DNA of 64,000 bases, taken from assembly GCF_021602585.1 (NCBI RefSeq), contig NZ_BQIP01000004.1, positions 124,001 to 188,000 of the forward strand, in the 5' to 3' direction. Below the pieces are notes generated by a model. The model had not been told where the DNA came from. It searched no databases and saw only the letters and a list, made by a program, of their open reading frames with translations. Source of the DNA: Pseudomonas faucium. Lineage in GTDB: Bacteria; Pseudomonadota; Gammaproteobacteria; Pseudomonadales; Pseudomonadaceae. Positions 17,027 through 29,098 of this stretch are shown piece by piece. A program made the translations under genes and the position numbers. The number at the start of each line of letters is the position of its first letter. Within the stretch, counting starts at the first letter, position 1.

Positions 17027-19045
17027 TTACTGCGCCTGGCTGACCAGGGCATCTACAGGCTCAATAGTATCCTGCCGCACCGTGGCGCCGAACTGCTTGA
17101 TCATCTGCTGGATCAACGGATCCTGTTCGATCGCGCTCACGGCATCTTGCTGGCGCTCGGCACGCTTGCGCGATGCGGCCTGGGCCGGGGTTTCCTGCTC
17201 GGGGCGGATCAGCTCGATCCGCAGGTTCAGGGTGCGCCCCAGGTGCTGGTTGAGCGCTTCGTTCAGGCGGCGCTGCTGGGTGGCGTTGAACAGCGCGCCC
17301 TGGCCCGGGTCCAGGTGCAGCAGCCAATCGTCACCCTCTGCAGCCATCAGCGTACAGTTCGCGGCGATGTTGCCTGTCATACCGGAGACAGGCAACTGTG
17401 GGAATAATTCTAGCCATTGCAACGCAAGACCGGTGGCCGGTGCTGCCGCAGGCAATGGCTCGGGGGTGGCCACGGGGGCCTCTTCCTGCACGTGCTCGGC
17501 CAGTTCGTCGAGGTAGCTGAAGCCCACCGGGTCGCTTTCGCCGCCGTAGTAGTCCTCGTCCATCGGCGGCTCGTCGTCGCGCTCCATGCCGGCCGAGGCG
17601 TAGGCGGACGGGTCGAACGGCGGCTCGTCATAGGCCGGCTCTGGGGCAGGTGCAGGCGCTGCCACGGGCGCAACGGGCTCGGGTTCGGGCTCTACGCTGA
17701 CCGGCACGGGCGCGGCGGCGGGCTCTTCCCAAGGCAAGTCGATGACTTCCTCTACCACCGGCGTGGGCGCAACGGGCTCGGGCTCGGGTTCAGGTGCAGG
17801 CTGCGCAGCAGGCGCTGGCGCCGCCACCGGGGCAGGAGCAGGCTCCACGGCAGCAACGGCAGGCGTCACCACCGCCGGCGCTGCCACTGGGGTTGCTGGA
17901 TCAGCTGTGGCCTGGCTGATCCCCACCGGCTTTAGTACGGGCTTCGGCGCATCGTCGGTATCGGCCGGGCGGAAGGCCAGCATCCGCAACAGGACCATTT
18001 CAAAGCCGCCCCGCGGGTCCGGCGCCAATGGCAGGTCGCGGCGGCCAATCAGGCCCATCTGGTAATAGAACTGCACGTCCTCTGCCGGCAAGGCCGAAGC
18101 CAGCGCCAACACTCGGTCGCGGTCGCCCTGGCCGTTGTCCACCGCTTCCGGCAGGGCCTGGGCGATGGCCACCCGGTGCAGCACGTTGAGCATTTCGGCC
18201 AGCACGCCGCTCCAGTCCGGGCCTTGCTCGGCAAGGTTGCGCACCGCTTCGAGCAGCGCCCGCGCATCGCCTTCGAGCAGCGCCTGCAGCACGCCGTAGA
18301 CCTGGCCATGATCGAGGCTGCCGAGCATGGCGCGCACGTCGGCCGCCAGCACCTTGCCCTCACCGAAGGCGATGGCCTGGTCGGTCAGGCTCATGGCATC
18401 GCGCATCGAACCATCGGCGGCACGACCGAGCAGCCACAGGGCGTCCGGCTCGAATGGCACGTTCTCGGCCTGCAGCACATGGCTCAGGTGCTCGACCACC
18501 CGCTCCGGGCTCATGTTCTTCAGCGAGAACTGCAGGCAGCGCGAAAGGATGGTCGCCGGCAGCTTCTGCGGGTCGGTGGTGGCAAGGATGAACTTGACGT
18601 AGGGTGGCGGCTCTTCCAGGGTCTTGAGCAAGGCGTTGAAGGAGTGGGTGGAGAGCATGTGCACTTCGTCGATCAAATAGACCTTGAAGCGCCCACGGCT
18701 TGGCGCGTACTGCACGTTATCGAGCAGTTCGCGGGTGTCCTCGACCTTGGTGCGGCTGGCGGCGTCGATCTCGATCAGGTCGACGAAACGCCCCTCGTCG
18801 ATCTCCCGGCACACCGAACAGGTGCCACAGGGCGTGGAGGTGATGCCGGTTTCGCAGTTCAGGCATTTGGCGATGATGCGTGCAATGGTGGTCTTGCCCA
18901 CGCCCCGCGTGCCGGTGAACAGGTAGGCGTGGTGCAGGCGCTGGTTGTCCAGGGCATTGATCAAGGCCTTGAGCACATGGGCCTGGCCGACCATTTCGCG
19001 GAACGAGCGCGGACGCCATTTTCGTGCAAGAACCTGATAACTCAT
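17027..19045 (-). CDS. dnaX: DNA polymerase III tau subunit DnaX
   Basis: A 672-residue clamp-loader ATPase. The Walker A motif GTRGVGKTTIA (about residues 45-55), the zinc site CLNCETGITSTPCGTCSVC, Walker B (LIDEVHML), sensor segments and a Pro/Ala/Glu-rich linker (about 365-530) are followed by the tau C-terminal domain that binds polymerase and helicase. No slippery heptamer of the E. coli A-AAA-AAG type was noticed, so a frameshift-made gamma product is not supported from sequence alone. The gene is first in dnaX-ybaB-recR. Confidence 0.97.
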   Translation of the reverse strand: MSYQVLARKWRPRSFREMVGQAHVLKALINALDNQRLHHAYLFTGTRGVGKTTIARIIAKCLNCETGITSTPCGTCSVCREIDEGRFVDLIEIDAASRTKVEDTRELLDNVQYAPSRGRFKVYLIDEVHMLSTHSFNALLKTLEEPPPYVKFILATTDPQKLPATILSRCLQFSLKNMSPERVVEHLSHVLQAENVPFEPDALWLLGRAADGSMRDAMSLTDQAIAFGEGKVLAADVRAMLGSLDHGQVYGVLQALLEGDARALLEAVRNLAEQGPDWSGVLAEMLNVLHRVAIAQALPEAVDNGQGDRDRVLALASALPAEDVQFYYQMGLIGRRDLPLAPDPRGGFEMVLLRMLAFRPADTDDAPKPVLKPVGISQATADPATPVAAPAVVTPAVAAVEPAPAPVAAPAPAAQPAPEPEPEPVAPTPVVEEVIDLPWEEPAAAPVPVSVEPEPEPVAPVAAPAPAPEPAYDEPPFDPSAYASAGMERDDEPPMDEDYYGGESDPVGFSYLDELAEHVQEEAPVATPEPLPAAAPATGLALQWLELFPQLPVSGMTGNIAANCTLMAAEGDDWLLHLDPGQGALFNATQQRRLNEALNQHLGRTLNLRIELIRPEQETPAQAASRKRAERQQDAVSAIEQDPLIQQMIKQFGATVRQDTIEPVDALVSQAQ

Positions 19046-19168
19046 CGAAAAACCATCGCAGCCTGATCGAGCGGAAGATCGCTAATGCTAGCGGAGCGGG
19101 GCCAAAATTGCACCCTGCATGGTTCGACTAAGCTTAGCCACTGGCACGCTGTTCAAGGAGGATGTGCA

Positions 19169-19936
19169 GTGCGAAGACTGCTGGCCCTGCTGCTGCTCTG
19201 GTCGACCCACGGCCTGGCAGACCCGACCGTACTGCGGTTTTCCGTGGCCGAGAGCTGGAGCATGCCGCTGGTGCGCCTGGAAAACGGCCAGCCGGTGGAA
19301 GGCTTGATGTTCGATCTGATACAGGCCCTGGCCCGCGAAGCCGGCGCCCTGCCCGAGTACCACGTGCTGGCCCGCCTGCGCCTGCAACAGGCGATGGAGG
19401 ATGGCGATATCGACGTGCGTTGCTATGTCAGCACCCAGTGGTTCAATGACCGGCCGGGCAATTTCGTCTGGAGCGTGCCGTTGTTCGAGCAGCGCGATGT
19501 GCTGGTGGGGCGCGCCAGCGACAGCGGCCCTACCCGCCCGGAGCAACTGCCGGAGCAGGCCATTGGCACCGTGCTGGGTTATGCCTATGCCACGCTGGAG
19601 CCGTTGTTCGCGCAGGGGCGGTTGCGCCGCGAGGACAGCCGCAGCCAGGAGCTGGCGCTGCAAAAGTTGCAGATCGGGCGTTATCGGCATGCAGTGAGCA
19701 ATGAACTGTCGCTGCAATGGTTCAATAAGCAGCTGCCTCCCGAGCAGCGCCTGCAGGTGCTGGCGGTGCTGGAGGAGCAGGCGCTGGGCTGCATGGTGCG
19801 CAACGACCCGGCGATACCGACCCAGGGTGTCTTGCGGGCGCTGGTGCGGATGAAGGAATCCGGGGAGATCGAGCGGATTACCCGGCGCTATGGGGTTACG
19901 GGGCATACAGAGGGGGTTTCGGCGGCCCGCCCCTGA
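19169..19936 (+). CDS. Periplasmic solute-binding protein (SBP_bac_3 family)
   Basis: A 255-residue secreted protein. The GTG at 19169 is chosen because AAGGAGGA precedes it at ideal spacing and it begins a clear signal peptide (RRLLALLLLWSTHGLA, cleavage near residue 17). The mature part looks like a type II amino-acid-binding domain, with GLMFDLIQALAREAG early and a second lobe ending in IERITRRYG. No permease or ATPase gene is adjacent, so it is an orphan; a ligand cannot be assigned. It is divergent from dnaX. Confidence 0.85.
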   Translation: MRRLLALLLLWSTHGLADPTVLRFSVAESWSMPLVRLENGQPVEGLMFDLIQALAREAGALPEYHVLARLRLQQAMEDGDIDVRCYVSTQWFNDRPGNFVWSVPLFEQRDVLVGRASDSGPTRPEQLPEQAIGTVLGYAYATLEPLFAQGRLRREDSRSQELALQKLQIGRYRHAVSNELSLQWFNKQLPPEQRLQVLAVLEEQALGCMVRNDPAIPTQGVLRALVRMKESGEIERITRRYGVTGHTEGVSAARP

Positions 19937-19977
19937 ACAGGTGGGCTGCGCGGCTAGCTTGAGCTCGCATTCACGTA

Positions 19978-20466
19978 TTAGGGCCAGGCGATCATCGCCG
20001 CGCTCAGAAACAACCCCACCCCGAACACCATATGCGTCACCAGACTCTTCAAACAGTTACGCGCAGGCGCAGGCGTTCTAGATGCAAAGAACCCTGCCCC
20101 CATCACCGGCTGCATGAAACATAGCGGCGCCACCACCGTGCCCATACCGACACCAAGCGCAGCCCCCAACGTGGGCGCCTGCAACCAGCTTTCCCCTGCC
20201 ATCGCGATCAACAGCATGGCGAACAGCACACCGATGGCGTAATGAATCACCCAACCCCACGCCAGCTCGTGGCGCACCGGTTCGGCCTTGGCAATCGCCT
20301 GGTGCCACATGCGCCCCTCGAGCGCGTGCCCTGCCCAACGCCCGACCATGGCGAAGTTCAACGTGGCCACACCCAGCCGCCTCAGCAGCAGGCCCCACAA
20401 GTCCATGACCACCGTGGCACCCATGCCGATGGGCAACGCAGCAAGAAACATCGCGGAAAACGTCAT
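19978..20466 (-). CDS. DUF2938 family membrane protein
   Basis: A 162-residue protein with four or five hydrophobic helices and Gly-rich turns (IGMGATVVMDLWGLLLRRLG, GAALGVGMGTVVAPLCFMQP), matching the uncharacterised DUF2938 family. It is transcribed divergently from a MerR-type regulator, with a 7+2+7 palindrome in the shared region, so the regulator probably controls it. Its function is unknown. Confidence 0.85.
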   Translation of the reverse strand: MTFSAMFLAALPIGMGATVVMDLWGLLLRRLGVATLNFAMVGRWAGHALEGRMWHQAIAKAEPVRHELAWGWVIHYAIGVLFAMLLIAMAGESWLQAPTLGAALGVGMGTVVAPLCFMQPVMGAGFFASRTPAPARNCLKSLVTHMVFGVGLFLSAAMIAWP

Positions 20467-20518
20467 TGAACAAGCCCTCGAAGATTGACGGTCATCACCC
20501 TGCCGCGCAGCATAGAAG

Positions 20519-20534
20519 TTGAAGTCAACTTCAA
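20519..20534. promoter_or_regulatory. MerR-type operator between DUF2938 gene and merR-like gene
   Basis: TTGAAGT-CA-ACTTCAA is a perfect 7+2+7 inverted repeat just upstream of the MerR-like start at 20549 and about 50 bases from the divergent DUF2938 gene. MerR proteins bind such dyads between promoter elements. Confidence 0.7.
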
Positions 20535-20548
20535 GTCAAGGGCCGGAA

Positions 20549-21022
20549 ATGGACATTGCCGATGTCGCCAAACGCACAGGTGTACCTGCATCGACGCTGC
20601 GTTATTACGAGAAGATAGGCTTGCTCAAATCACTCGCCGGGCAGGGGCAACGCCGGCAGTTTGCTGCTGACGTGGCAGACCGGCTCGCGCTGATTGCCTT
20701 GGGTCAGGCTGCGGGGTTTTCTCTGGATGAAGTGGGCGCGATGCTGGTCAATCTGCAGGTGGACCGGCAGATGCTGATAGCCAAGGCGGATGAACTGGAT
20801 GCGCGCATCAGGCAGTTGCAGGCGATGAGCAAGGGGCTGCGACATGCGGCGCAGTGCCCTGAAGAGGATCATCTGGCCTGCCCGAAATTCCAGCGGCTGA
20901 TGAAGCTATCAGCGGCGGGGCATGGAAAAAAACGGGATTACCACAGCCTGAAGGGCGAGATGCCCAGGAACAACTCAGGCAGATGCCGAGAGGATGGCGA
21001 CCCCAGAGGCAACAGCACTTGA
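20549..21022 (+). CDS. MerR family transcriptional regulator with CueR-like C-x7-C loop
   Basis: A 157-residue MerR regulator. The N-terminal winged helix (MDIADVAKRTGVPASTLRYYEKIGLL) is complete, a long dimerisation helix follows, and near the end there is Cys103-x7-Cys111 (CPEEDHLAC), the spacing of the CueR metal loop, with a His in the loop. The longer reading frame starts at 20519 inside the operator dyad, so the ATG at 20549 is preferred. The last 35 or so residues are polar and look unconserved. It may sense a metal or oxidant and control itself and the DUF2938 gene. Confidence 0.85.
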   Translation: MDIADVAKRTGVPASTLRYYEKIGLLKSLAGQGQRRQFAADVADRLALIALGQAAGFSLDEVGAMLVNLQVDRQMLIAKADELDARIRQLQAMSKGLRHAAQCPEEDHLACPKFQRLMKLSAAGHGKKRDYHSLKGEMPRNNSGRCREDGDPRGNST

Positions 21023-21042
21023 TTTTCCCAGGCCAGAAATGG

Positions 21043-21150
21043 AGGCGACCCCACCAGCCACACCCCGGCACTCGATGTTCCCGCTATGGCTGCTCCCTTC
21101 CGGGCCTGACCAGGTTAACGGGTAATCAATGCGGGGGGACCGATGGGGCC
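21043..21150 (-). ncRNA. ffs: 4.5S RNA (small bacterial SRP RNA)
   Basis: On the minus strand the invariant SRP domain IV segment is present: CCTGGTCAGGCCCGGAAGG followed by GAGCAGCC. It is closed by long pairing between GGCCCCATCGG at the 5' end and a GTGGCTGGTGGGGTCGCC-like 3' end. Ends are estimates. The RNA pairs with Ffh to target membrane proteins. Confidence 0.93.
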
Positions 21151-21185
21151 ACCACTACGCGCCTCGCTGAGCAGCGAGTGGCGCC

Positions 21186-21213
21186 ATTGTACTGGTCTTG
21201 GGAGCAGATACAA
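21186..21213 (-). promoter_or_regulatory. ffs promoter
   Basis: On the minus strand TTGTAT (21213-21208) and TACAAT (21191-21186) are separated by 16 bases, a good sigma-70 promoter starting transcription a few tens of bases before the SRP RNA. Confidence 0.75.
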
Positions 21214-21277
21214 CCTCTGGGGGAGAAAAAGTCATCATTTCTCAATGACTTGTCCTTTAGAGAGGAACATCGGCCTT

Positions 21278-21394
21278 TGTAGGAGCGGCCTTGTGTCGCG
21301 AAAGGGCTGCGCAAGCGGCCCCAGAATGTTGCAACGTTTCGAGATTGCCGAGGCTGCTTGCGCAGCCTTTTCGCGACACAAGGCCGCTCCTACA
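21278..21394. repeat. REP pair (GTAGGAGCGGCCTTG type) between ffs and ligA
   Basis: GTAGGAGCGGCCTTGTGTCG with a GCGAAAGGGCTGCGCAAGCGG tail is repeated in inverse orientation, giving a long cruciform-capable pair. A second copy of this class is at 33225-33341 between xdhB and xdhC. Confidence 0.88.
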
Positions 21395-21408
21395 GCGAAC
21401 GCGTTGCG

Positions 21409-23829
<2,421 letters not shown>

Positions 23830-23838
23830 TTAACAGCA

Positions 23839-24741
23839 TCAGCGCTTCTGGGTCAGCGCACGGCGCTCGAACTCGACGATGCGCTGGCGGTAGTGCTCGA
23901 TGGTCTGGGCGGTCAGCACGCTGCGCTGGTCATCCTTCAGCTCGCCATTGAGCTCGTGGGCCAGCTTGCGGGCTGCGGCCACCATCACGTCGAAGGCTTG
24001 CTTGGGATGACGCGGGCCCGGCAGGCCAAGGAAGAAGCTCACCGCACGGGTACTGAAGTGGTCGATGTCGTCCAGGTCGAAAATGCCGGGCTTGACCGCG
24101 TTGGCCATGGAGAACAGCACTTCGCCGTGACCGGCCATGCTTTCGTGGCGGTGGAAGATATCCATTTCGCCGAAGCGCAGGCCGCTTTCGAGAATGTTCT
24201 GCAGCAGTGCCGGGCCCTTGAAGCCACCTTCATCGCGCGAGATCACGCTGATCACCAGCACTTCTTCCACCGGCGGCAGGTCTTTGGCGGCGGCATTGCC
24301 GGTGGCCGTGAAGCTGCTGGTGCGGTTGTCCTCGGCAGCGAAATCTTCGTCGGCGTCGGCGAACAGGTCCGGCTCACGGGGCTCGGCGGCCAGGTTCAGG
24401 TCACCCTGGGCCTGCACTGCCGCGGCCTCGGCGGCGCGCTTGGCGCGCTTGCTGGCCTTGGCCGGCTTGGGCTCACGCTCACGTTCGCGCTCCCGCGCCG
24501 GGGCACTGAGCGAAGGCAGGTCGCTCTCGTCCAGTTCGGGCTCTTTGTGGGCATCCAGCACCCGCGACGGGCCGAGCACTTCAGCGCTGCCCTCCTCGTC
24601 CGGCAGGTTGGAGTAACTGCGATCCAGACGGAATTTCAACTTGCCTTTTCCGCCGCGCATGCGGCGCCAGCCGTCGAAAAGAATACCGGCGATGACAATG
24701 ATGCCGATGACGATCAGCCACTCGCGCAGACCGATTTCCAT
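23839..24741 (-). CDS. zipA: Cell division protein ZipA
   Basis: A 300-residue FtsZ-anchoring division protein. It has an N-terminal membrane anchor ([24 protein letters not shown]), a basic and Arg-rich stretch, a long charged linker with [12 protein letters not shown] repeats, and the C-terminal FtsZ-binding domain (about residues 165-300). The ORF reaches upstream to 24801, but the ATG at 24741 starts exactly at the family N-terminus. It lies between smc and ligA, the standard Pseudomonas arrangement. Confidence 0.96.
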   Translation of the reverse strand: MEIGLREWLIVIGIIVIAGILFDGWRRMRGGKGKLKFRLDRSYSNLPDEEGSAEVLGPSRVLDAHKEPELDESDLPSLSAPAREREREREPKPAKASKRAKRAAEAAAVQAQGDLNLAAEPREPDLFADADEDFAAEDNRTSSFTATGNAAAKDLPPVEEVLVISVISRDEGGFKGPALLQNILESGLRFGEMDIFHRHESMAGHGEVLFSMANAVKPGIFDLDDIDHFSTRAVSFFLGLPGPRHPKQAFDVMVAAARKLAHELNGELKDDQRSVLTAQTIEHYRQRIVEFERRALTQKR

Positions 24742-24946
24742 GTAATCCCGTGCCTCTATAAAAATATGCTTGAAAACAAAGGGTTCAAAGCCCTTTAACA
24801 CGTGGCGCCAACTCTATGTTCTGACAGGCGTTTTACCCACGCAAAAAACGAGTGACATTAAGCTAGCACGACCAAAGACAACTTTACACCGTCTGTCGCA
24901 CATGACGGGGGGCATTTACCTACAGAATGCGACCCATCTTCGCTAA

Positions 24947-27900
24947 TCAGGCGTCTACCATGGCCAGCGCCTCCTCCACATCAACTGCAACAAGACGTGA
25001 GCAACCCGGTTCGTGCATGGTCACGCCCATCAACTGGTCCGCCATCTCCATGGCAATCTTGTTATGGGTGATGTAGATGAACTGCACGCTTTCACTCATT
25101 TCCTTGACCAGCCGGGCGTAACGCCCGACGTTGGCATCGTCCAGCGGCGCATCGACCTCGTCGAGCATGCAGAACGGTGCGGGGTTCAACTTGAAGATGG
25201 CAAACACCAGCGCCAATGCGGTCAGTGCCTTCTCGCCGCCGGACAGCAAATGGATGGTGCTGTTCTTCTTGCCCGGCGGGCGCGCCATGATCGTCACCCC
25301 TGTATCGAGTAGATCTTCGCCCGTCAGTTCCAGATAAGCGCTGCCACCACCGAAAACTTTTGGGAAAAGTGCCTGTAATCCGGCATTTATCTGATCAAAG
25401 GTATCCTTGAAGCGGTTGCGGGTTTCCTTGTCGATCTTGCGAATCACGTTCTCCAGCGTGTCCAGCGCCTCGACCAGGTCGGCGTCCTGGGCGTCCAGGT
25501 AGCGCTTGCGCTCGGACTGCTGCTCGTACTCTTCGATGGCCGCCAGGTTGATCGCGCCCAGGCGCTGGATGCGCGCCTCGATCTGCTCCAGCTCCTGCTC
25601 GGTGCCCTGCTCGCTGGCATCGGCCTCGACGGTGGCGAGCACGCCCTGCAAATCGTAGCCGTCGGCGAGCAATTGTTCCTGCAAGGTCTTGCGGCGCACA
25701 TCCAGGCCCTGGCATTCAAGGCGCAGCTGTTCCAGCTGGCCGCGCAGCAACAGGGCTTGTTGCTCGGCCTGGGTGCGGCGCTTCTCGGCGTCGCGCAGGG
25801 CGCGGTCGGCCTCGTCCATGTGCAGGCGGGCCTGGCGCATCTCCTCGTCGACGCTCATGCGCCGCTCAAGTAGCTCTTCGAGCTTCAGGCGCAGCTCTTC
25901 CTGCGGTGCCTCGCCCTCTTCCAGGTTCAGGTTCAGCTGCTGCTGGCGCTCGCCCAGGCGCGCGGCCTGCTGCTCCAGGCGCTCCAGGGCCTGGCGCGTG
26001 GAATCATGCTGGGCACGCAACGAGCCCAGGCGCACGGCCAGCTGGTGGCCGTGGTCCTTGTGCTGGCGCGCCTGCTGGCGGATGCGGTCGAGGCCTTCGC
26101 GCAAGGTATCGCGGCGGGCCATCAACTGCTCGCGCTGCTCGGTGTCCTGGGCCATCAGCTCGAGGGCTTCCTGCAGCAGCAGGCGCGACTCGCCCAGCTG
26201 CTCCTGCTCCAGCGCGCGCTGTTCCTGCAGTTCGCTCAATTCTTCCTGCAGGCGGCGGCGGCGCAATTCGACCTGTTCGGCGCGGGCGCGGCCGGCGCTG
26301 AGGTTGGCATTCAGTTCGCCATGCAGGCGGTTTTCTTCCTGGGTGCGGCGGCGCAGCGCTTCACGCTGCTCCTCAAGGCCAAGCTGCTGCTCGCGCAGCA
26401 CTTGCAGTTGCTCTTCAAGCTGCTCCAGCGCAGCCTCCTGCTCCAGCTGCTCCTGGCCCAGGCGCTCGATTTCCTGGCCACGGGCCAGCACCCCACCTTG
26501 GGCTTCGCCGCCCCGGCTGACGCGCAAAAAATGCCGGCCAACCCAATAGCCATCGCGGCTGACTAGGCTCTGCCCTTCACCCAGCGAGGCGCGCTGGGCC
26601 AAGGCCTGGGCCAGGTCTTCGACCGGCCGGACCTGGCCCAGCCAAGGCGCCAAGTCAGTGCGCCCTTCGACCTTGTCGAGCAGGCTGCCGGGCTGGCAAG
26701 GCGCTGCGTCGGCCGCCAGCAGCAGGCGCAATTCGCCTTGCTCCAGGGCGCTGAAATCCAGGCTGGCGAACTCATCGACCAGCACCGCCTGCAAGTCGGC
26801 GCCCAGTACGGTTTCCACCGCCAGCTCCCAGCCCGGCGCCACGCGCAGCCCTTCAGCCAGGCGTGGCCGCTGCTCCAGGCCTTGGCCGCGCAGCCAGTCG
26901 CCAGCGCCTGCACCCGGCTCCAGGGCGGCCTGCTGCAGGGCTTCCAGGGAGGCCAGGCGGCCACCCAGGCGCTGCAGCTCGCCCTGCTGTTGCTGCTGGG
27001 CCTGGGTGGCCTGCTGCAGCGCCTCGCGCACGCCCTCCAGCTGCTCGACCACCTGCCCTTCCGAAAGCTGCAGCGCTTCGAGCGACATTTCACTGCTGGC
27101 AAGCTGTTCGGCAAGCTCGAGCATCGCCGCATCCTGCGGGTCGGCGCCCAGCTGGTCGCGCTCCTCGGCCATCTTGCGCTGGCGCTCGGCCTGGCGTTCC
27201 AGGCTGGCTTCCAGCTGCTGCAGGCGTGCCTGCTGCACCTCGGCCTGGCGCCGCGGCTCGGCGGAGCGGGTGTTGAAGCTGTCCCATTGCTCCTGCCAGC
27301 CGTGCATGCCCAGCTCGGCCTCTTCGAGGGCGGCGGCGGCCTCCTCGGCGGCGGCCAGGGTCAGTTCCTGCTCCGGCTCGAGCATTGCCAGCTCTTCTCC
27401 GAGGGTGGCCAGCAGGGTGCGGTCATGGCCCAGGTGCGACTCGGTTTCCTGGCGCGTGCGCTCGGCTTCCTTGAGGTCGTCCTGCAGCTGGCGCAGGCGT
27501 TGCTGGCCATGCTGGATGCTCTGCTCGACCCGGGCGATATCGCCGGCCACCGAGTAGAAGCGGCCCTGTACCTGGTTGAAGCGCTCGGACAACTCATGGT
27601 GGCCGTCGCGCAGGTGCTCGATGCTGGCGTCGGCGTTGCGCTGCTCGGCCACCAGCGCCTCGAAGGCCACCCCCTGGTCACCGATCACCGCCTCGCGCTG
27701 GCGCACCCGCTCGTCCAGGTCGCGCCAGCGCAGGGCCGCCAGGCGCGCCTTGAGCTGGCGTTCCTGGGCCTTGTATTCGCGGTACTTCTCCGCCGCCTGG
27801 GCCTGGCGGTGCAGGCGTTCGAGCTGGCGCTCCAGCTCTTCGCGCAGGTCGGTCAGGCGCGCCAGGTTCTCCTGGGTGCGGCGGATGCGGCTCTCGGTCT

Positions 27901-28435
27901 CGCGGCGGCGCTCCTTGTACTTGGAGATGCCGGCGGCTTCCTCGATGAAGTTGCGCAGCTCCTCGGGCTTGGCCTCGATCAGCTTGGAGATCATGCCCTG
28001 CTCGATGATCGAGTAGCTGCGCGGGCCCAGCCCGGTGCCGAGGAAGATATCGGTGATATCACGGCGCCGGCACTTGGTGCCGTTGAGGTAGTAGGTGTTC
28101 TGCCCGTCGCGGGTGACCTTGCGACGGATGGAGATCTCGGCGTAGGCCGCGTACTCGCCCAGCAGCGTGGTTTCGCTGTTGTCGAAAATCAGCTCGATGC
28201 TGGCCTGGCTGACCGGCTTGCGGCTGGTGGAGCCGTTGAAGATGACGTCGGTCATCGACTCGCCGCGCAGGTTCTTCGCCGAACTTTCGCCCATCACCCA
28301 GCGCACCGCATCGATGATGTTGGACTTGCCACAGCCGTTGGGGCCGACCACGGCCGCCATGTTGCTGGGGAAGTTGACCGTGGTGGGGTCGACGAACGAC
28401 TTGAACCCGGCCAGGCGAATGCACTTCAGGCGCAT
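24947..28435 (-). CDS. smc: Chromosome partition protein SMC
   Basis: A 1162-residue SMC ATPase that compacts and segregates the chromosome. Walker A (GPNGCGKSNIIDAVRWV) is near residue 32, long coiled coils flank a hinge at about 500-650, and the C-terminal signature LSGGEKALTALALVFAIF and Walker B FCMLDEVDAPLDDANV close the ATPase. The start lies three bases after the stop of the upstream GntR gene, so the two may be co-transcribed. A 205-base gap (24742-24946) that probably holds a zipA promoter follows. Confidence 0.98.
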   Translation of the reverse strand: MRLKCIRLAGFKSFVDPTTVNFPSNMAAVVGPNGCGKSNIIDAVRWVMGESSAKNLRGESMTDVIFNGSTSRKPVSQASIELIFDNSETTLLGEYAAYAEISIRRKVTRDGQNTYYLNGTKCRRRDITDIFLGTGLGPRSYSIIEQGMISKLIEAKPEELRNFIEEAAGISKYKERRRETESRIRRTQENLARLTDLREELERQLERLHRQAQAAEKYREYKAQERQLKARLAALRWRDLDERVRQREAVIGDQGVAFEALVAEQRNADASIEHLRDGHHELSERFNQVQGRFYSVAGDIARVEQSIQHGQQRLRQLQDDLKEAERTRQETESHLGHDRTLLATLGEELAMLEPEQELTLAAAEEAAAALEEAELGMHGWQEQWDSFNTRSAEPRRQAEVQQARLQQLEASLERQAERQRKMAEERDQLGADPQDAAMLELAEQLASSEMSLEALQLSEGQVVEQLEGVREALQQATQAQQQQQGELQRLGGRLASLEALQQAALEPGAGAGDWLRGQGLEQRPRLAEGLRVAPGWELAVETVLGADLQAVLVDEFASLDFSALEQGELRLLLAADAAPCQPGSLLDKVEGRTDLAPWLGQVRPVEDLAQALAQRASLGEGQSLVSRDGYWVGRHFLRVSRGGEAQGGVLARGQEIERLGQEQLEQEAALEQLEEQLQVLREQQLGLEEQREALRRRTQEENRLHGELNANLSAGRARAEQVELRRRRLQEELSELQEQRALEQEQLGESRLLLQEALELMAQDTEQREQLMARRDTLREGLDRIRQQARQHKDHGHQLAVRLGSLRAQHDSTRQALERLEQQAARLGERQQQLNLNLEEGEAPQEELRLKLEELLERRMSVDEEMRQARLHMDEADRALRDAEKRRTQAEQQALLLRGQLEQLRLECQGLDVRRKTLQEQLLADGYDLQGVLATVEADASEQGTEQELEQIEARIQRLGAINLAAIEEYEQQSERKRYLDAQDADLVEALDTLENVIRKIDKETRNRFKDTFDQINAGLQALFPKVFGGGSAYLELTGEDLLDTGVTIMARPPGKKNSTIHLLSGGEKALTALALVFAIFKLNPAPFCMLDEVDAPLDDANVGRYARLVKEMSESVQFIYITHNKIAMEMADQLMGVTMHEPGCSRLVAVDVEEALAMVDA

Positions 28436-28438
28436 CGA

Positions 28439-29098
28439 TCAGCCTCGGGCCAGCGCCGCCAGCACCAGCTCGCAACTGCGCTGGCAATAGGCGGTGAGTA
28501 CCTCGCGGATGCGCGGCAGGTCGCGGGCGACCACGGCGTCGAGCAGGCGGGCGAACAGGTCCAGGTAGTCGAGCATGCTGGCCTGGCGCTGGTCCAGGGC
28601 CAGGTAGTAGGCGCGGCTCATGGCCGGCTGCAGGTTTTCCACGGTTTCCTGCAGGTAGGGGTTGTCGGCGAACGGGTAGGCGGCGCGCATCACCGCGAAG
28701 CTTTCGCCCACGAATGCCTTGATGTCCTGCTGCTCACGCGCCTGCTGCAGGCGCTGCTGGATCTCCAGGAACGGGCGCAGGTCGGCATCGCTGCGCCATT
28801 TTTGTGCAACGGCGTTGCCCAGCAGGATGTAGAACTCCCCCATCAGCGCGCACAGGCTGCGCACGCTGCGCTCGTCGAGCCGGGTCACATGGGCACCACG
28901 ACGCGCCAGGATCGCCACCAGATGGCGACGTTCGAGGATCAACAGCGCTTCGCGCACCGAGCCACGGCTGACATTCAGAGCCTGGGTGACCTTCTGCTCC
29001 TGGATACGCTCACCCGGCGCAAGTTCGCCGCGGATGATGCGTTCGGCCAGGTAATCGGCAATCTGCTCGGAGAGGCTGTCCGGCGCCTTGAACGTCAT
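28439..29098 (-). CDS. GntR family regulator, FadR/FCD-like subfamily, divergent from xdhA
   Basis: A 219-residue regulator with an N-terminal winged helix (LSEQIADYLAERIIRGELAPGERIQEQKVTQALNVSRGSVREALLILE) and an all-helical C-terminal domain of FCD shape. The histidines that bind metal in many FCD proteins are not evident: the usual FH segment reads SFAVMRAAYPFADN and the EH segment reads YLDLFARLLDAV. It is transcribed away from xdhABC from a 266-base shared region, making it a candidate xdh regulator, and runs straight into smc. Confidence 0.92.
   Translation of the reverse strand: MTFKAPDSLSEQIADYLAERIIRGELAPGERIQEQKVTQALNVSRGSVREALLILERRHLVAILARRGAHVTRLDERSVRSLCALMGEFYILLGNAVAQKWRSDADLRPFLEIQQRLQQAREQQDIKAFVGESFAVMRAAYPFADNPYLQETVENLQPAMSRAYYLALDQRQASMLDYLDLFARLLDAVVARDLPRIREVLTAYCQRSCELVLAALARG

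Noticed and set aside
17027-19045. Programmed frameshift making a gamma form of DnaX
   Set aside because: No A-AAA-AAG type slippery heptamer with a following hairpin was found in the coding strand.
21278-21394. Repeated palindromes as a CRISPR array or IS ends
   Set aside because: Each locus has only one inverted pair with no spacer series, no transposase and no target duplication. They match REP doublets.
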